From Limnothrix sp. CACIAM 69d (GTDB lineage: Bacteria; Cyanobacteriota; Cyanobacteriia; CACIAM-69d), in the NCBI GenBank assembly GCA_001913845.2, contig MKGP02000095.1, positions 49,490-113,489 on the forward strand: a DNA stretch of 64,000 nucleotides, in the 5' to 3' direction. This document shows, one piece after another, positions 44,634-53,034 of this stretch (positions within the stretch are counted from its first letter, which is position 1; each line of letters opens with the position of its first letter). Made by a program: the position numbers and the translations under genes. The notes beneath the pieces were generated by a model. The model ran no database searches. It worked only from the letters and a program-made list of their open reading frames with translations, and was not told the DNA's origin.

Positions 44634-45353
44634 TTAGGCAGCGTTATCGCCAATCTTCAAGTCGCGCAGGGCAGCTACATCTACTTCTACCGACGGCCCC
44701 ATGGTGGAGGTCACGTAGATGCTGCGCCAGTAGCGACCCTTGGCCCCCGAAGGACGGTTGCGATCGATCGTCTCTTGCAACGCCTTCAGGTTCACCAGCA
44801 AATCTTCTGCCGTAAAGGCGGACTTACCGATGCCCACGTGGACAATACCCGTGCGATCGGCCCGAAATTCCAGCTTACCAGCCTTGAACTCCGAAATCGC
44901 TTGAGGCAAGTCGAACGTCACCGTACCACCTTTCGGCGACGGCATCAAGCCCCGGGGACCCAACAGCCGACCCAACTTCGCCACCTGGGGCATCATGTCG
45001 GGCGTGGCAATCAGGATGTCAAAATCCATCATGCCCTTTTGGATTTCTTCAATCAGGTCTTCGGAACCGGCAATATCAGCGCCAGCGCCCGTTGCTTCCG
45101 CGACCTTTTCCCCCCGGGCAATCACCGCCACCCGCACGGTTTGACCCGTGCCCTTGGGCAGGGCCACGGTTGTCCGCAACTGTTGGTCAGTGTATTTCGG
45201 GTCAATGCCCAACTTGATGTGGGCTTCCACCGTTTCCACAAACTTAGCTGTGGCCAGTTCCTTCACCAGCTCCAGCGCTTCCACGGGCGCATAGGGACGC
45301 GGTTCCACCTTGGCCATTAGCTCGCGCATTCGGCGCGAAATCTTACGAGTCAT
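44634..45353 (-). CDS. rplA: 50S ribosomal protein L1
   Basis: A 239-residue protein of the L1 stalk that helps release E-site tRNA. Family segments: [69 protein letters not shown] and [12 protein letters not shown]. It follows rplK with a 144-base gap. In many bacteria L1 represses its own mRNA; no L1-binding mimic was identified here. Confidence 0.96.
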   Translation of the reverse strand: MTRKISRRMRELMAKVEPRPYAPVEALELVKELATAKFVETVEAHIKLGIDPKYTDQQLRTTVALPKGTGQTVRVAVIARGEKVAEATGAGADIAGSEDLIEEIQKGMMDFDILIATPDMMPQVAKLGRLLGPRGLMPSPKGGTVTFDLPQAISEFKAGKLEFRADRTGIVHVGIGKSAFTAEDLLVNLKALQETIDRNRPSGAKGRYWRSIYVTSTMGPSVEVDVAALRDLKIGDNAA

Positions 45354-45497
45354 GAATTAAAACACTCCTTCGGGGTCATTAGCGAAGAGCTGATCTTCTC
45401 CCCCAGATGGTTTTCAGCAAATCTGTTTGCGATCGGTCAATGACTCGGTGGATTAGGAGTCGATCGAGCCGACTGCCCCCAACCGAACCAATGGTTC

Positions 45498-45923
45498 CTA
45501 CTCGACGATCGTCACGCCCATGTTGTTGGCCGTCCCTTCGATGATCCGCATGGCGGCTTCCACATCGTTGGTGTTCAGGTCAGGCAGCTTGGTTTGAGCA
45601 ATTTCCTGAAGCTGAGCGCGAGTAATCTTGCCCACCTTTTTGGACTTCGGATCGCTCGAACCGCGATCGATGCCAGCGGCCTTGCAAATCAACACGGAAG
45701 CAGGCGGCGTTTTCAGAACGAAGGTAAAACTCCGATCTTCAAACACCGAAATTTCCACAGGAACCACCAACCCAGCCTTGTCGGCCGTGCGGGCGTTGTA
45801 TTCCTTGCAGAACATCATGATGTTGACCCCATGCTGACCCAGGGCGGGCCCGATCGGGGGAGCAGGGGTCGCTTTGCCGGCGGTAATCGCCAGCTTAATG
45901 ATTGCGACGACTTTCTTAGCCAT
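45498..45923 (-). CDS. rplK: 50S ribosomal protein L11
   Basis: A 141-residue protein of the GTPase-associated centre. Visible: [42 protein letters not shown] (N-terminal domain with the thiopeptide-contact prolines) and [14 protein letters not shown] ... [16 protein letters not shown] (23S rRNA-binding C-terminal domain). The start codon follows the nusG stop by 24 bases. Confidence 0.96.
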   Translation of the reverse strand: MAKKVVAIIKLAITAGKATPAPPIGPALGQHGVNIMMFCKEYNARTADKAGLVVPVEISVFEDRSFTFVLKTPPASVLICKAAGIDRGSSDPKSKKVGKITRAQLQEIAQTKLPDLNTNDVEAAMRIIEGTANNMGVTIVE

Positions 45924-45947
45924 TCGTTTATTGCGCTATGGGACGAG

Positions 45948-46583
45948 CTAGCTTTGCTTTTGAACTTGGTTGAACTCCAGTTCAACCGGGGTATCCCGAC
46001 CAAAAATCGACAGCAAAGCCTTCAGCTTGCTGCGTTCGGGACTCACTTCAATCACCTCGCCTTCAAAATCCTTAAACGGCCCAGACAAAACCACAATCTT
46101 GTCACCGGCCGCCATATCAATTTTGATGACGGGTTCTTGCTCCTGGGCCTGGCGGAAAATGCGCTCGACTTCAGCGGGACTCAGGGGTACGGGCTTGACA
46201 TGGCCGCGCCCGCGACCTTGGCCGCGCCGTTGTTCTGCCCCCACAAAGTTAATCACGTTGGGGGTATTCTTCACAACCATCCAGGTTTCGTCGTCCAGAT
46301 GCATCCGCACCAGGACATAGCCGGGGAAAACCTTCTCGTCGCCATGCTGACGGCTACCGTCTTTGCGCATTTTGACGGTGGGGGTTTGGGGAATTTCCAC
46401 CTGCAAAATTCGTTCGGCCACGTCAAGGGTTTGCACCCGTTGTTGCAGGTTCATCTTGACGCGGTTTTCACAGCCGGAAGCCACTTGCACGGCATACCAG
46501 CGGGCACGACGGGCTAAAACCTTGGGCGCTTGCTCTTCGGCTTGTTCGTCGCTGTCGTAAAACTGTTCGTCGCTCAGGCTCAT
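45948..46583 (-). CDS. nusG: Transcription termination/antitermination protein NusG
   Basis: Binds RNA polymerase to raise processivity and links it to Rho or the ribosome. The 211-residue protein has a cyanobacterial acidic N-terminal extension (SLSDEQFYDSDEQAEEQAPK), the NGN domain (WYAVQVASGCENRVKMNLQQR ... PGYVLVRMHLDDETWMVVKNTP) and a KOW motif (AAGDKIVVLSGPFKDFEGEVIEV). The chosen ATG overlaps secE by four bases (translational coupling) with AGGTG upstream; an in-frame start eight codons earlier is less likely. Confidence 0.95.
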   Translation of the reverse strand: MSLSDEQFYDSDEQAEEQAPKVLARRARWYAVQVASGCENRVKMNLQQRVQTLDVAERILQVEIPQTPTVKMRKDGSRQHGDEKVFPGYVLVRMHLDDETWMVVKNTPNVINFVGAEQRRGQGRGRGHVKPVPLSPAEVERIFRQAQEQEPVIKIDMAAGDKIVVLSGPFKDFEGEVIEVSPERSKLKALLSIFGRDTPVELEFNQVQKQS

Positions 46584-46801
46584 TGGAACACCTGCTTTGC
46601 GATCCAAGTGAAGAGGTTGTCAACCAGATAAATGGCTGTGGCGGAGAGAACAACCATCAGCACCACCGCCACGGACTCACTGATGAGCTGCTGGCGACTG
46701 GGCCAAACGACTTTGCTGAGTTCTTCGCGAGTGCCGCGCAGAAACTCGGTGGGGTCGAATTTTTCGTTATCTGGGGCTGGCGATTCCGCTGGTTTGCTCA
46801 C
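46580..46801 (-). CDS. secE: Preprotein translocase subunit SecE
   Basis: A 73-residue single-helix SecE that clamps SecY. The conserved amphipathic helix EFLRGTREELSKVVWPSRQQLISES precedes the membrane helix VAVVLMVVLSATAIYLVDNLFTWI. The GTG start is supported by AGAGGAA seven bases upstream and by family length; the longer open frame upstream is not credible as protein. Confidence 0.93.
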   Translation of the reverse strand: MSKPAESPAPDNEKFDPTEFLRGTREELSKVVWPSRQQLISESVAVVLMVVLSATAIYLVDNLFTWIAKQVFQ

Positions 46802-47041
46802 GGGTGGGTTCCTCTGTTGACCAATGATCCTTAGGATGGGGACTCGATCGCACGGAAGACCAAAGGCTGATGGGCGATAGGGCCACAGACTGGCTCCGGT
46901 GAAGAGGCGTTCGATCGGTCGTGATACCCGGTTGGTCGATCGGGGCTGATCGGAAAACACGCCTCATGAGAATCTACCCAAAGACCTCTTGCCGGTGATG
47001 GCGGTTAGCCTTTGGGTAGATTCGTCGGCGATGAATGCCAG

Positions 47042-47114
47042 CGCGCCCTGGAGGACTCGAACCCCCGACATCAGGTTTTGGAGACCTGCGTTCTACCGAC
47101 TGAACTAAGAGCGC
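47042..47114 (-). tRNA. trnW: tRNA-Trp (CCA anticodon)
   Basis: A complete cloverleaf can be drawn: acceptor stem GCGCTCT/AGGGCGC, D arm TTCAGTCGGTAGAA, anticodon stem CAGGT/ACCTG with loop CTCCAAA (anticodon CCA) and T arm with GGTTCGAGTCC. The discriminator base is G, as expected for tRNA-Trp. The CCA end is not encoded. It lies between rplS and secE, the common arrangement in cyanobacteria and other bacteria. Confidence 0.97.
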
Positions 47115-47212
47115 ACGTTTGGACGTTTTCTCAGTTTAGCACTAATCGAGGCCGGTCGCTCAAAAACCATTTGAAATGGCTGAACCGATCGAACGAAGAT
47201 CCGGGGAGGATC

Positions 47213-47575
47213 TTACTTCTTGCGATCGAACCGTTCCTTGATGCGGGTTGCCTTACCAATGCGCTGACGCAGGTAGTACAGCTTGGCACGACGGACTTTA
47301 CCACGGCGCACGACTTTGATATTCGCGACGCGGGGCGAGTGCAGCAAGAACACGCGCTCTACGCCAACACCTTGGAACACCCGACGCACGGTGACGGTTT
47401 CGTTAATCCCGCCGTTGCGCATCGCGATGATGGTGCCTTCGTAGGGCTGGACGCGCTCTTTGCCGCCTTCTTGGATCACAACACCAACTCGAACCGTGTC
47501 CCCGACATAAAGGACGGGCAGGTCTGATTTGAGTTGCTCAGCTTCGATTGAGCGGATGACTTCTTGCGCGTTCAT
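47213..47575 (-). CDS. rplS: 50S ribosomal protein L19
   Basis: A 120-residue L19, which sits at the bridge between ribosomal subunits. Signature: [65 protein letters not shown] and the basic tail [25 protein letters not shown]. The internal ATG before [14 protein letters not shown] was chosen, as the upstream part does not match the family. Confidence 0.96.
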   Translation of the reverse strand: MNAQEVIRSIEAEQLKSDLPVLYVGDTVRVGVVIQEGGKERVQPYEGTIIAMRNGGINETVTVRRVFQGVGVERVFLLHSPRVANIKVVRRGKVRRAKLYYLRQRIGKATRIKERFDRKK

Positions 47576-47762
47576 GACTGGTTCAAAAAACCACAAGCAC
47601 ACATCTTAGCCGTTGAACAGTCATTTCGTCTAGCTTGGTTTGGCTTTTTTCCGATCGAGCCTGGATCGTCCCCCTCGTTCGATCGGCCCTCTACACTGGG
47701 GAAACATATAAGATGCGGGACAATTCTCCTCGGTGGCACTGGGGCGGAGGGCTAAACCAACC

Positions 47763-49082
47763 ATGGAGCAAATCCTGAAAAGATCACAGCAACTGCTGCA
47801 AGGACTGCGATCGCCCTTGGGGTCGGCCATGGTCTTGTCATTTGTGGTGCACTTGGCGGCCTTGCCCCTGCTGGCGGACTGGAATCCGGCCTCACCCCCC
47901 GAGGACGAGCGCAAAGTGGCCCTGCTGGAGCTGACCCCCGAGGAACTGCAAGAGCTGCCGGCCTTTGCCCGGGAAGCGGCTGCCCAACCCCAAAATCCAG
48001 CCGGACTGACCAATCCCGCCAATTCCAATTCCGGGAGCGCCAATGATCTGTTCAATCGTTTAGGTTTGGGCAGTTCGTCACCGTCCGTTGGTCGCGGAGC
48101 CGCCGCCGATCCCTTCAATACCTTTGGTGGCGCAGCGGGTAACCAGGGTCGTTCCGGCAGTCGCATGGGCGATCGGACCGCGAACCGGTTTGAGAATAAT
48201 CCCAATAACAACCCCTATAACAACTCCTACATCAATCCCTATAACGATTACGCTGGCTGGGATCAGTTCCAAAATCCGCCTCCTCGCCCCAATGGTGGCG
48301 ATCGCGGTCGTCGGGGTCGCCAGCCCAATGGCCAGTCCCGATCGCCCGCTGCCCCAACCCCCGCCACCGCCGCCGATCGCCTGGCCCAGTTCACCGCCAA
48401 CGTTGCGATCGCCCAATTTCGAGATCAATCGCGAATGGCGGCCGGTTTCCAGGCCCTGGCCAGCGGTCTGAACCCGGAACCCACCGATCGCCCCGGTAAC
48501 TACACCTTTAACCCCAACCTGGTGAGCAGCAACGCCACCCAAGGCCGCCTGAGCCAACTGGCCGATTGGGTGAAACGGGTCAACGATCTCCCCATGCGCA
48601 ACGCAGATGGATCCCTGTTGCCGGGCACGGGCAAAGAATTAAACGGCGTTTTCCGCGACATGCTCACCGTCGGAGACTCCATTCAAAGGAAAAACACCCC
48701 GATCCAATGGCGCAAATTTGCTGACCTGCGGGCTTGCACCACCCTGAGCGCCAACCCGCCCCAACCGATTCGCTTGGTTGTCTTGGTGGGCGATCGGGGA
48801 CTGGTGGCCCCCGGTTTGAACCCCGTGCGGTTGGTGCAAAGCTCCGGCTACTCAGCCCTGGATGACGAGGCGATCGCCTTTTTGACCCAACAGCTCACCG
48901 GCAAAAAACTCTCCGATCGCCCGGGCTATCTGATCCATATCTACACCCTGACCTATCCCCCTTGCAGCAGCGCCAATCCCAGTCCGACCCCTAGCCCCAC
49001 ACCCAGCCCCACACCCACCACCAACGAAAGCCCATCATCACCCCCCAGCGAAACTCCGGCTCCCACCGGCCCATCGCCTTAG
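47763..49082 (+). CDS. TonB-like protein with a single membrane anchor
   Basis: A 439-residue protein. A membrane helix near residues 17-38 (SPLGSAMVLSFVVHLAALPLLA) is followed by a long Asn/Pro/Gly-rich periplasmic stretch (about 75-215, with NNPYNNSYINPYNDY), a helical region, and a TonB-like C-terminal domain (about 330-410): PIRLVVLVGDRGLVAPGLNPVRLVQSSGYSALDDEAIAFL. It ends in a PTPSPTPSPTP tail. It may transduce energy from ExbB/ExbD to outer-membrane transporters, but none is nearby. An in-frame GTG 30 bases earlier is possible. Confidence 0.8.
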   Translation: MEQILKRSQQLLQGLRSPLGSAMVLSFVVHLAALPLLADWNPASPPEDERKVALLELTPEELQELPAFAREAAAQPQNPAGLTNPANSNSGSANDLFNRLGLGSSSPSVGRGAAADPFNTFGGAAGNQGRSGSRMGDRTANRFENNPNNNPYNNSYINPYNDYAGWDQFQNPPPRPNGGDRGRRGRQPNGQSRSPAAPTPATAADRLAQFTANVAIAQFRDQSRMAAGFQALASGLNPEPTDRPGNYTFNPNLVSSNATQGRLSQLADWVKRVNDLPMRNADGSLLPGTGKELNGVFRDMLTVGDSIQRKNTPIQWRKFADLRACTTLSANPPQPIRLVVLVGDRGLVAPGLNPVRLVQSSGYSALDDEAIAFLTQQLTGKKLSDRPGYLIHIYTLTYPPCSSANPSPTPSPTPSPTPTTNESPSSPPSETPAPTGPSP

Positions 49083-49251
49083 CATTGGCCACGGCCACCC
49101 TTTCGCCATCCCTGCTTGTCCTCTGATTGATCGAGCATGTTCTATCGAGAAAACCGGTTGCCCCCAGCGATCGCCCTGCGGCAGAGTCAGCCAACTGAGT
49201 ACAATCAACCCACCTCCCCACTCAAGATTCTGCGAGAACTCTGAAATCGTA

Positions 49252-50181
49252 ATGGCAACCAGCATTTTTCAATTCAGACAAAAAGATCGCCGTCCCTGGC
49301 TGCGGGTCATTCTGCAACTGCGCGGCTCCGTTGTGCCCACCATTGCGCCCCGTGTGCTGCTTTGTGGAACCTTTGCCGCCATCATCAGTTGGCTACATGC
49401 CCTGAAAGTTCCCGTGGCCCAACCGGGCTGGGCAAATTTAATTCCCAGCGTGGTGCTGGGTTTGCTATTGGTTTTCCGCACGAATACCGCCTACGAACGG
49501 TTCTGGGAAGGGCGCAAACTTTGGGGTGGAATTGTGAACACCTCCCGTAACCTGGGGCGACAAATTTGGGTGGCGATTGACGAACCAACGCCGGAAGTGC
49601 GGGAACAAAAGATCTCAGCTTTGAATCTCATTGCTGCTTTTGGCATTGCCACCAAGCAACATTTACGGGGGGCATCCATAACCGAAGCCGTTGCTGATTT
49701 GGTTGAGCCAAATGTGCTGGCCAATTTGCAAACCACGAATCACGCACCCATTGACTTATCGGTACGAATTGCCGCTTTTTTAGAAGAGCAGCGCGATCGC
49801 GGTAACCTTAATCCGTATCAACTGGCTTCCATGCACCGTCTGCTTGATGTGCTAGTGGATTCCTTGGGAGGCTGCGAGCGAATTTTGCGAACGCCTATGC
49901 CCTTTGCCTATGCCATTCACTTGCGGCAATTGTTATTAATCTACTGCTTAATTCTGCCTTTTGAATTGGTGTCCAAGGTGGGTTGGTGGACAGGATTACT
50001 CGTTAGCATCATTTCTTTCACCCTATTTGGAATTGAAGAAATTGGCGAAGAAATTGAAAATCCCTTTGGCACGGATCCCAACGATTTGCCGCTAGATGCC
50101 ATTTGCAACACCGTTCGCCAAAACATGCAAGATTTGAGTGAAATCGAACCCCGCGCGGTCGATGTGCGATCGTTGCCCTGA
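49252..50181 (+). CDS. Bestrophin-family anion channel protein
   Basis: A 309-residue membrane protein of the bestrophin (UPF0187) family, pentameric anion channels; in phototrophs some act at thylakoids. Seen: RGSVVPTIAPRVLLCGTFAAIISWLHAL, the helix PSVVLGLLLVFRTNTAYERFWEGRKLWGGIVNTSRNLGRQIW, and LPFELVSKVGWWTGLLVSIISFTLFGIEEIGEEIENPFGTDPNDLPLD, the calcium-clasp-like acidic segment. Length matches bacterial members. Confidence 0.92.
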   Translation: MATSIFQFRQKDRRPWLRVILQLRGSVVPTIAPRVLLCGTFAAIISWLHALKVPVAQPGWANLIPSVVLGLLLVFRTNTAYERFWEGRKLWGGIVNTSRNLGRQIWVAIDEPTPEVREQKISALNLIAAFGIATKQHLRGASITEAVADLVEPNVLANLQTTNHAPIDLSVRIAAFLEEQRDRGNLNPYQLASMHRLLDVLVDSLGGCERILRTPMPFAYAIHLRQLLLIYCLILPFELVSKVGWWTGLLVSIISFTLFGIEEIGEEIENPFGTDPNDLPLDAICNTVRQNMQDLSEIEPRAVDVRSLP

Positions 50182-50193
50182 CCCTCCAATAGT

Positions 50194-50259
50194 CTTGTAG
50201 TGCAGGTTTCAACCTGCGCCATCCTGCGCTCCGGTGCGAGCTAAAGCTCACACTACAAG
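50194..50259. repeat. MITE-like element upstream of the type III restriction operon
   Basis: Ends CTTGTAGTG and CACTACAAG are perfect inverted repeats. Inside are further palindromes: GCAGGTTTCAACCTGC and GAGCTAAAGCTC. It is 66 bases long, non-coding, and ends 76 bases before the mod start codon. The same GTAGTG/CACTAC ends appear in the insertion inside mod. Confidence 0.7.
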
Positions 50260-50335
50260 CGTTGTGCGGCCGTAGCTATAATTGTCATGGTGCTTTCTGC
50301 GTTCACCTTTTCTCATTTACTTTTTGACTCACGCC

Positions 50336-52255
50336 ATGACTCAGCAACCGACCTACGGCCCACACAATCCTCATCCCCTGTCGCAATTGCGGACGGAGTT
50401 GGTGTGGGAAGGGAAGTATGACGAGTATGGCAATCGGCGGGAGGTGGACATTGCGGGCTGCGCGATGCCGATGCAAAAAATTGAGAGCATTGATGAGCCA
50501 CGGCGGGAGGCAGAAGCCAAGAAGCAATTGACGCTTTTTGAACAACAAAATCAGCGACAGGATGATTTTCGGAATCGGCTGATTTGGGGCGATAACAAGC
50601 TAGTAATGGCTTCGTTATTGAAGGAATTTAAGGGCAAGGTGGATCTGATTTATATCGATCCACCGTTTGATGTGGGCGCGGATTTTACAATGAGTGTAGC
50701 GATTGGAGATGAGAAAGAGTCTATTCAAAAAGAGCAATCAACTTTAGAAATGGTCGCCTATCGAGACATTTGGGGTAAAGGCACTGATTCTTATATTCAC
50801 ATGATGCATGAAAGACTAACTTTGGCTCATGAACTACTTCAAGAAGAAGGTTCTATATTCCTACATTGCGACTGGCATGTAGGGAATATTTTAGTCAGCT
50901 TGATGCAGGATGTTTTTGGAAAAGAAAGATTTAGAAATGAAATTATTTGGTGTTATCACAGATTCGGTGTTAACAAGCAGAAGCAATTTACACGAGGGCA
51001 TGACAATATATATTGGTTTGCCAACTCTGATAAATGGAAATTTAATCTTGATGATGTCAGAGTTCCTTACTCGGAAAAAACAATAGCTAACTTTGAAGGA
51101 GGCCTGTCAGGTTCAGGTTTTGGTTCAGGAGAGCTTAATGATAAAGGGAAAATTCCTGAAGATTACTGGCTAATTGCCCCTGCGTATAAGTCACTCAATG
51201 AGGTTCTAAACTATCCGACTCAAAAACCCGAAGCTCTTTTAGAACGAATCATCAAAGCCTCATCAAATGAAGGTGATCTTGTTGCAGATTTCTTTTGTGG
51301 ATCGGGAACTACCGGAGCCGTCGCCGAGCGTTTAGGTCGTCGTTGGTTAATGGCAGACCTGGGGCGATTTGCCATCCACACCACCCGCAAACGGATGATC
51401 GAACTTCAGCGGAAATTGCACAGCGACGGGCAACCCTACCGCGCCTTTGATGTCTATAACCTCGGGCGCTACGAGCGACAATGGTGGCAAAAAGACCGCC
51501 TACAGGGAGCCGATGAAGAACATCGCCGCGTCGTCCTGGAATTTTTCAAAGCCGAACCTTTGACCAACACCCCTTCGCCTCTGCTGCATGGACGCAAAGC
51601 CGGAGCCTTTTGCCATGTGGACGGGATCGATTCCATGTTCACCCGCGACGAAGCCAAACAGGTCGCTCAAGCCGTGAAAGCAGCGGGCGGGCGCGAGTGT
51701 TTTTGCCTCGCTTGGGAATTTGAAATGGACTTGCACTTGCTGACCAATGCCCTAGCCCAAGAACTAGGCGTGAAGCTCAAAATGGTGCAAATTCCCCGCG
51801 AAATTATGGAGAAAAATCGCACCGCACCGCCCCCATTCTTGGAAGTCGCCGTCCTAGCCGCCGAACCCGTGTACAAAACTATGACGACTGAAGTCGTCAC
51901 TACAAATAAAAAGGCTCGTAGTGCTGACTTCAGTCAGCGCACCGTTGATATCAAACTCACCCAATTTTTGCCCTCCCTCGCCGAAGTTCCTACTAAAGAA
52001 TTAGATGCAATTCGAGAGCGAGCGATCAAAAGTGGTTTTGACTTTATTGATTTTTGGGCCGTGGATTTTAATTGGCAACCCGGCAAGGCCTTTAACCACG
52101 ACTGGCAAGACTACCGCACTCGCAAAGATCGCAGCCTAAAAACCGTCAGCGATGCTAGCTACACCTATCCCGCACCCGGCAAATATATTGCCTGCGTCAA
52201 AGTAGTAGACACCTTCGGCTGCGACACATCCATCACGATCGATATCGAAGTGTAA
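50336..52255 (+). CDS. Type III restriction-modification system DNA methyltransferase (Mod)
   Basis: A 639-residue beta-class N6-adenine (or N4-cytosine) methyltransferase: catalytic DPPF at residues 108-111 comes before the SAM motif DFFCGSGTTGAVA at 318-330. An early LIWGDNKLVMASLL segment is typical of Mod enzymes. The region from about 190 to 290, the likely target-recognition domain, is visibly AT-richer, suggesting exchange. The C-terminus ends YTYPAPGKYIACVKVVDTFGCDTS, usual in large Mod proteins. Residues about 516-535 come from a MITE-like insertion. The start is the ATG before TQQPTYGPHNPHPLS. It heads the operon mod-xisH-xisI-res; the next start is two bases after its stop. Confidence 0.9.
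   Translation: MTQQPTYGPHNPHPLSQLRTELVWEGKYDEYGNRREVDIAGCAMPMQKIESIDEPRREAEAKKQLTLFEQQNQRQDDFRNRLIWGDNKLVMASLLKEFKGKVDLIYIDPPFDVGADFTMSVAIGDEKESIQKEQSTLEMVAYRDIWGKGTDSYIHMMHERLTLAHELLQEEGSIFLHCDWHVGNILVSLMQDVFGKERFRNEIIWCYHRFGVNKQKQFTRGHDNIYWFANSDKWKFNLDDVRVPYSEKTIANFEGGLSGSGFGSGELNDKGKIPEDYWLIAPAYKSLNEVLNYPTQKPEALLERIIKASSNEGDLVADFFCGSGTTGAVAERLGRRWLMADLGRFAIHTTRKRMIELQRKLHSDGQPYRAFDVYNLGRYERQWWQKDRLQGADEEHRRVVLEFFKAEPLTNTPSPLLHGRKAGAFCHVDGIDSMFTRDEAKQVAQAVKAAGGRECFCLAWEFEMDLHLLTNALAQELGVKLKMVQIPREIMEKNRTAPPPFLEVAVLAAEPVYKTMTTEVVTTNKKARSADFSQRTVDIKLTQFLPSLAEVPTKELDAIRERAIKSGFDFIDFWAVDFNWQPGKAFNHDWQDYRTRKDRSLKTVSDASYTYPAPGKYIACVKVVDTFGCDTSITIDIEV
51883..51938. mobile_element. In-frame MITE-like palindromic insertion within mod
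   Basis: Two 21-base arms (GACGACTGAAGTCGTCACTAC and, inverted, GTAGTGCTGACTTCAGTCAGC) flank a 14-base centre. Each arm is itself a palindrome, with compensating changes. Arms match 17 of 21 when inverted. The insert keeps the reading frame and encodes a polar stretch (TEVVTTNKKARSADFSQ). Confidence 0.7.
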
Positions 52256-52257
52256 CG

Positions 52258-52674
52258 ATGCCAGCCAAGGATATCTATCACGACTGGGTAAAAGCATCAC
52301 TCATTCAAGCGGGGTGGACTGTTTCCCATGATCCCCTTTCAATCCGAGTTGGCAAAATTGGCATTCATGTTGATTTAGGGCTAGAAAATCTAATTGGGGC
52401 TGAAAAGGCACAGCGAAAAATAGCGATCGAAATCAAAAGATTTATGAATGTTTCTAAAATCACAGATTTCTACGCTGCTTTTGGACAGTACCTCTGCTAC
52501 AAGGTTGCCCTTGCGCGCGAAGATCCCGATCGCACCCTCTATCTAGCTGTACCCGCACCGATTTATCACACATTTTTTAAAGAGATTTTGATTCAAGATG
52601 TGTTGAATGAATATCCTATAAAAATGCTCATCTACAACTTGTCTAGCCAGGAGATTCAGTCATGGATCGACTAA
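52258..52674 (+). CDS. xisH: XisH family protein (copy 2, inside the type III operon)
   Basis: A 138-residue XisH. Residues Asp39 (HVDLG), Glu58 and Lys60 (IAIEIK) and Gln77 (AFGQY) repeat the PD-(D/E)XK-like pattern of copy 1, though overall identity is moderate, so this is a diverged paralog rather than a fresh duplicate. It begins two bases after mod and overlaps xisI by 13 bases. It is therefore in the same transcription unit as mod and res. XisH is known only as a factor required for fdxN element excision; no XisF is nearby. Confidence 0.9.
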   Translation: MPAKDIYHDWVKASLIQAGWTVSHDPLSIRVGKIGIHVDLGLENLIGAEKAQRKIAIEIKRFMNVSKITDFYAAFGQYLCYKVALAREDPDRTLYLAVPAPIYHTFFKEILIQDVLNEYPIKMLIYNLSSQEIQSWID

Positions 52675-52994
52675 ATCACTATCGCCAGTGCATTCGCGCC
52701 TTTCTCGATCGCTACTCGCAATTTTGGCAAGAAAATGGCGTTGAGAATCAAATCATCATTGATTCTGAACATGATCACTACTTGCTGTTGAAGGCTGGAT
52801 GGGTTGGCGATCGCAGAATTTACTACCCCGTTTTTCACTTTGATATTAAAGATGAAAAAATTTGGGTTCAAGAAAATACAACTGACGTAGAACTTGACAA
52901 AGACCTTGAAGCAATGGGCATCTCTAAACAAGAAATTGTTGTGGGTTTTCACCACCCTCTAATGCGTGAGCATTCTGAGTTTGCCACGGCTTAA
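52662..52994 (+). CDS. xisI: XisI family protein (copy 2, inside the type III operon)
   Basis: A 110-residue XisI with HDHYLLLKAGWVGDRRIYYPVFHFDI and IWVQENTTDVELDKDLEAMGISKQEIVVGFHHP, the standard length for the family. Coupled to xisH by overlap; res starts 40 bases downstream. The XisH-XisI couple is thus flanked on both sides by restriction-modification genes on the same strand. Confidence 0.9.
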   Translation: MDRLNHYRQCIRAFLDRYSQFWQENGVENQIIIDSEHDHYLLLKAGWVGDRRIYYPVFHFDIKDEKIWVQENTTDVELDKDLEAMGISKQEIVVGFHHPLMREHSEFATA

Positions 52995-53034
52995 TCTCCT
53001 CGCCTAGTTGCCTTTTAGCCGCTTCACTACACCC

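Noticed and set aside
47012..47527. Plus-strand frame running across the tRNA-Trp gene and rplS
   Set aside because: It is antisense to a certain tRNA and a certain ribosomal protein.
43228..47602. CRISPR array or integrated element near the ribosomal cluster
   Set aside because: No regularly spaced repeats, integrase or duplicated tRNA end. The tRNA-Trp gene is intact and in its usual neighbourhood.
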